Below, piece by piece: positions 47,487 to 48,013 of a stretch of DNA of 48,013 nt (positions within the stretch are counted from its first letter, which is position 1; each line of letters starts with the position of its first letter). The DNA is taken from the NCBI GenBank assembly GCA_902595745.1, contig CACJRE010000005.1, forward strand, positions 1-48,013. The letters are read 5' to 3'. The notes under the pieces were generated by a model that worked only from the letters and a program-made list of their open reading frames with translations, did not search any database and was not told where the DNA came from. The DNA is from an uncultured Pelagibacteraceae bacterium. GTDB lineage: Bacteria > Pseudomonadota > Alphaproteobacteria > Pelagibacterales > Pelagibacteraceae. A program made the translations under genes and the position numbers.

Positions 47487-48013
47487 TTATAAAGGTAAGA
47501 AACTTGTATCTACAGATCCTCCTGGAGTTCCCATACCTTTTAGGAAGGCATCAAGATTTCCACTTTCCATAGACTGTTTAGTTTCCTCTGGTGTTAGAAA
47601 TTTAAAGCCACTTAAAGTGTCTTTCATATCACCAACTTTCATCTCAGAAGCTTTAGCCATTGCATTCATGTCAGCTTTACCAGCTTTGTATCTTGCATTA
47701 GCTTCATGCGTTACTTCAATAAAAGTTCTTAACATACCAGGGTTTTCTTTCATGAATTTATCTGTAACAGATGTTATATCTATACCTAAGATACCAGCTG
47801 CTCTTGCTTCATCTACAGTTAACAATCTAGAACCAACTGCAGTTGCTGCCTTGATAGAATTACCACCAAATAAACATGCCATAACAACATCACCACTTAC
47901 TAATGCAGCAGCTCCTTCTTCAGGGTCCATTTGTATGATATCCATTTTACCTCTGTCAGCACCAACAACTTTCATACTTTCATCAAAAACGTATTCAGCC
48001 ATAGTTCCAAGTG
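47487..48013 (-). CDS. tauA: TauA-type substrate-binding protein, C-terminal part (5' end outside window)
   Basis: C-terminal about 175 residues of a periplasmic binding protein of the taurine/nitrate/sulfonate group; the frame stays open to the right edge, so the ATG of the ORF track at 48002 is internal. Recognisable are MDPEEGAAALVSGDVVMACLFGG (the second-lobe motif in which the protein counts its ligand-site acidic residues), SRLLTVDEARAAGILGIDIT and FLTPEETKQSMESG. Upstream of tauB-tauC in operon order. Taurine or a related sulfonate is the likely ligand, by family and by the neighbouring genes. Signal peptide and first lobe are not visible. Confidence 0.85.
   Translation of the reverse strand, partial: LGTMAEYVFDESMKVVGADRGKMDIIQMDPEEGAAALVSGDVVMACLFGGNSIKAATAVGSRLLTVDEARAAGILGIDITSVTDKFMKENPGMLRTFIEVTHEANARYKAGKADMNAMAKASEMKVGDMKDTLSGFKFLTPEETKQSMESGNLDAFLKGMGTPGGSVDTSFLPL

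Noticed and set aside
1-48013. CRISPR arrays, insertion sequences, prophage, tRNA or rRNA genes
   Set aside because: I looked for regular repeats, transposase or integrase motifs, terminal inverted repeats and tRNA T-arm sequences and found none.

Overview
The window is very AT-rich, uses AGA for most arginines, has almost no intergenic space and carries no mobile elements, tRNA, rRNA or CRISPR that I could find. Gene content fits a streamlined marine alphaproteobacterium of the SAR11 clade (Candidatus Pelagibacter-like): a TPP-riboswitch-controlled ThiV-type transporter, a DmdA-like protein next to isocitrate lyase, and many binding-protein-dependent transporters (TRAP, ProXVW, Fbp-like, TauABC-like). 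This assignment is inferred from protein families and composition, not from a database search.

Layout. 1-5.1 kb (+): 3' end of PEP carboxylase, CcdA-like redox transporter, azoreductase-like flavoprotein, a pentapeptide-repeat protein with two small ORFs, and a TPP riboswitch directly controlling thiV. 5.1-9.9 kb: periplasmic thioredoxin-like protein (-), YadGH-type ABC exporter (+), DmdA-like protein and isocitrate lyase (-). At 10.0 kb a divergent control region full of TTTACAA elements separates the aceA side from a RamB/ScfR-type regulator; a + run then reaches a carbonic-anhydrase-like gene at 14.2 kb. 14.2-14.46 kb holds an intrinsic terminator and, on the minus strand, a micro-ORF with a strong Shine-Dalgarno and one in-frame amber codon. 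14.4-18.4 kb: beta-hydroxyacid dehydrogenase, a 59-aa membrane protein, a butyrobetaine-hydroxylase-like dioxygenase, IMPase, DUF924 and DUF952. 18.4-20.8 kb (-): seven small genes ending in two SMR-type proteins that lack the essential glutamate. 21-23 kb: a membrane protein and cysE-cysK. 23-25 kb: VOC protein and aldehyde dehydrogenase.

25-32.5 kb carries two transporter operons (TRAP dctP-dctM-dctQ plus an alpha/beta hydrolase; proX-proV-proW) with near-identical promoters and leaders, each with a strong hairpin right after the binding-protein gene. 32.5-36.7 kb: LysE exporter, an HpsN/HisD-type dehydrogenase, a 29-aa membrane ORF, a Pta/Ptb-type acyltransferase and an epoxide hydrolase. 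36.7-41.0 kb: fbpC-fbpB-fbpA, followed by a dead 3' remnant of a second epoxide-hydrolase-like gene. 41.5-43.7 kb: BASS transporter, a regulator with two winged helices and a small membrane-anchored protein. 43.7-48 kb (-): an LDH2/MDH2 dehydrogenase and tauC-tauB-tauA (tauA runs off the window), again with a hairpin after the binding-protein gene.

Themes. Uptake and catabolism of dissolved organic sulfur and nitrogen compounds (osmolytes, sulfonates, DMSP-like compounds) dominate. Compaction is extreme: nine of ten convergent boundaries overlap or have one base between them, five by sharing a single TTAA. The exception is the 14.2-14.46 kb micro-ORF region, which for that reason is the most promising place to look for something undescribed.
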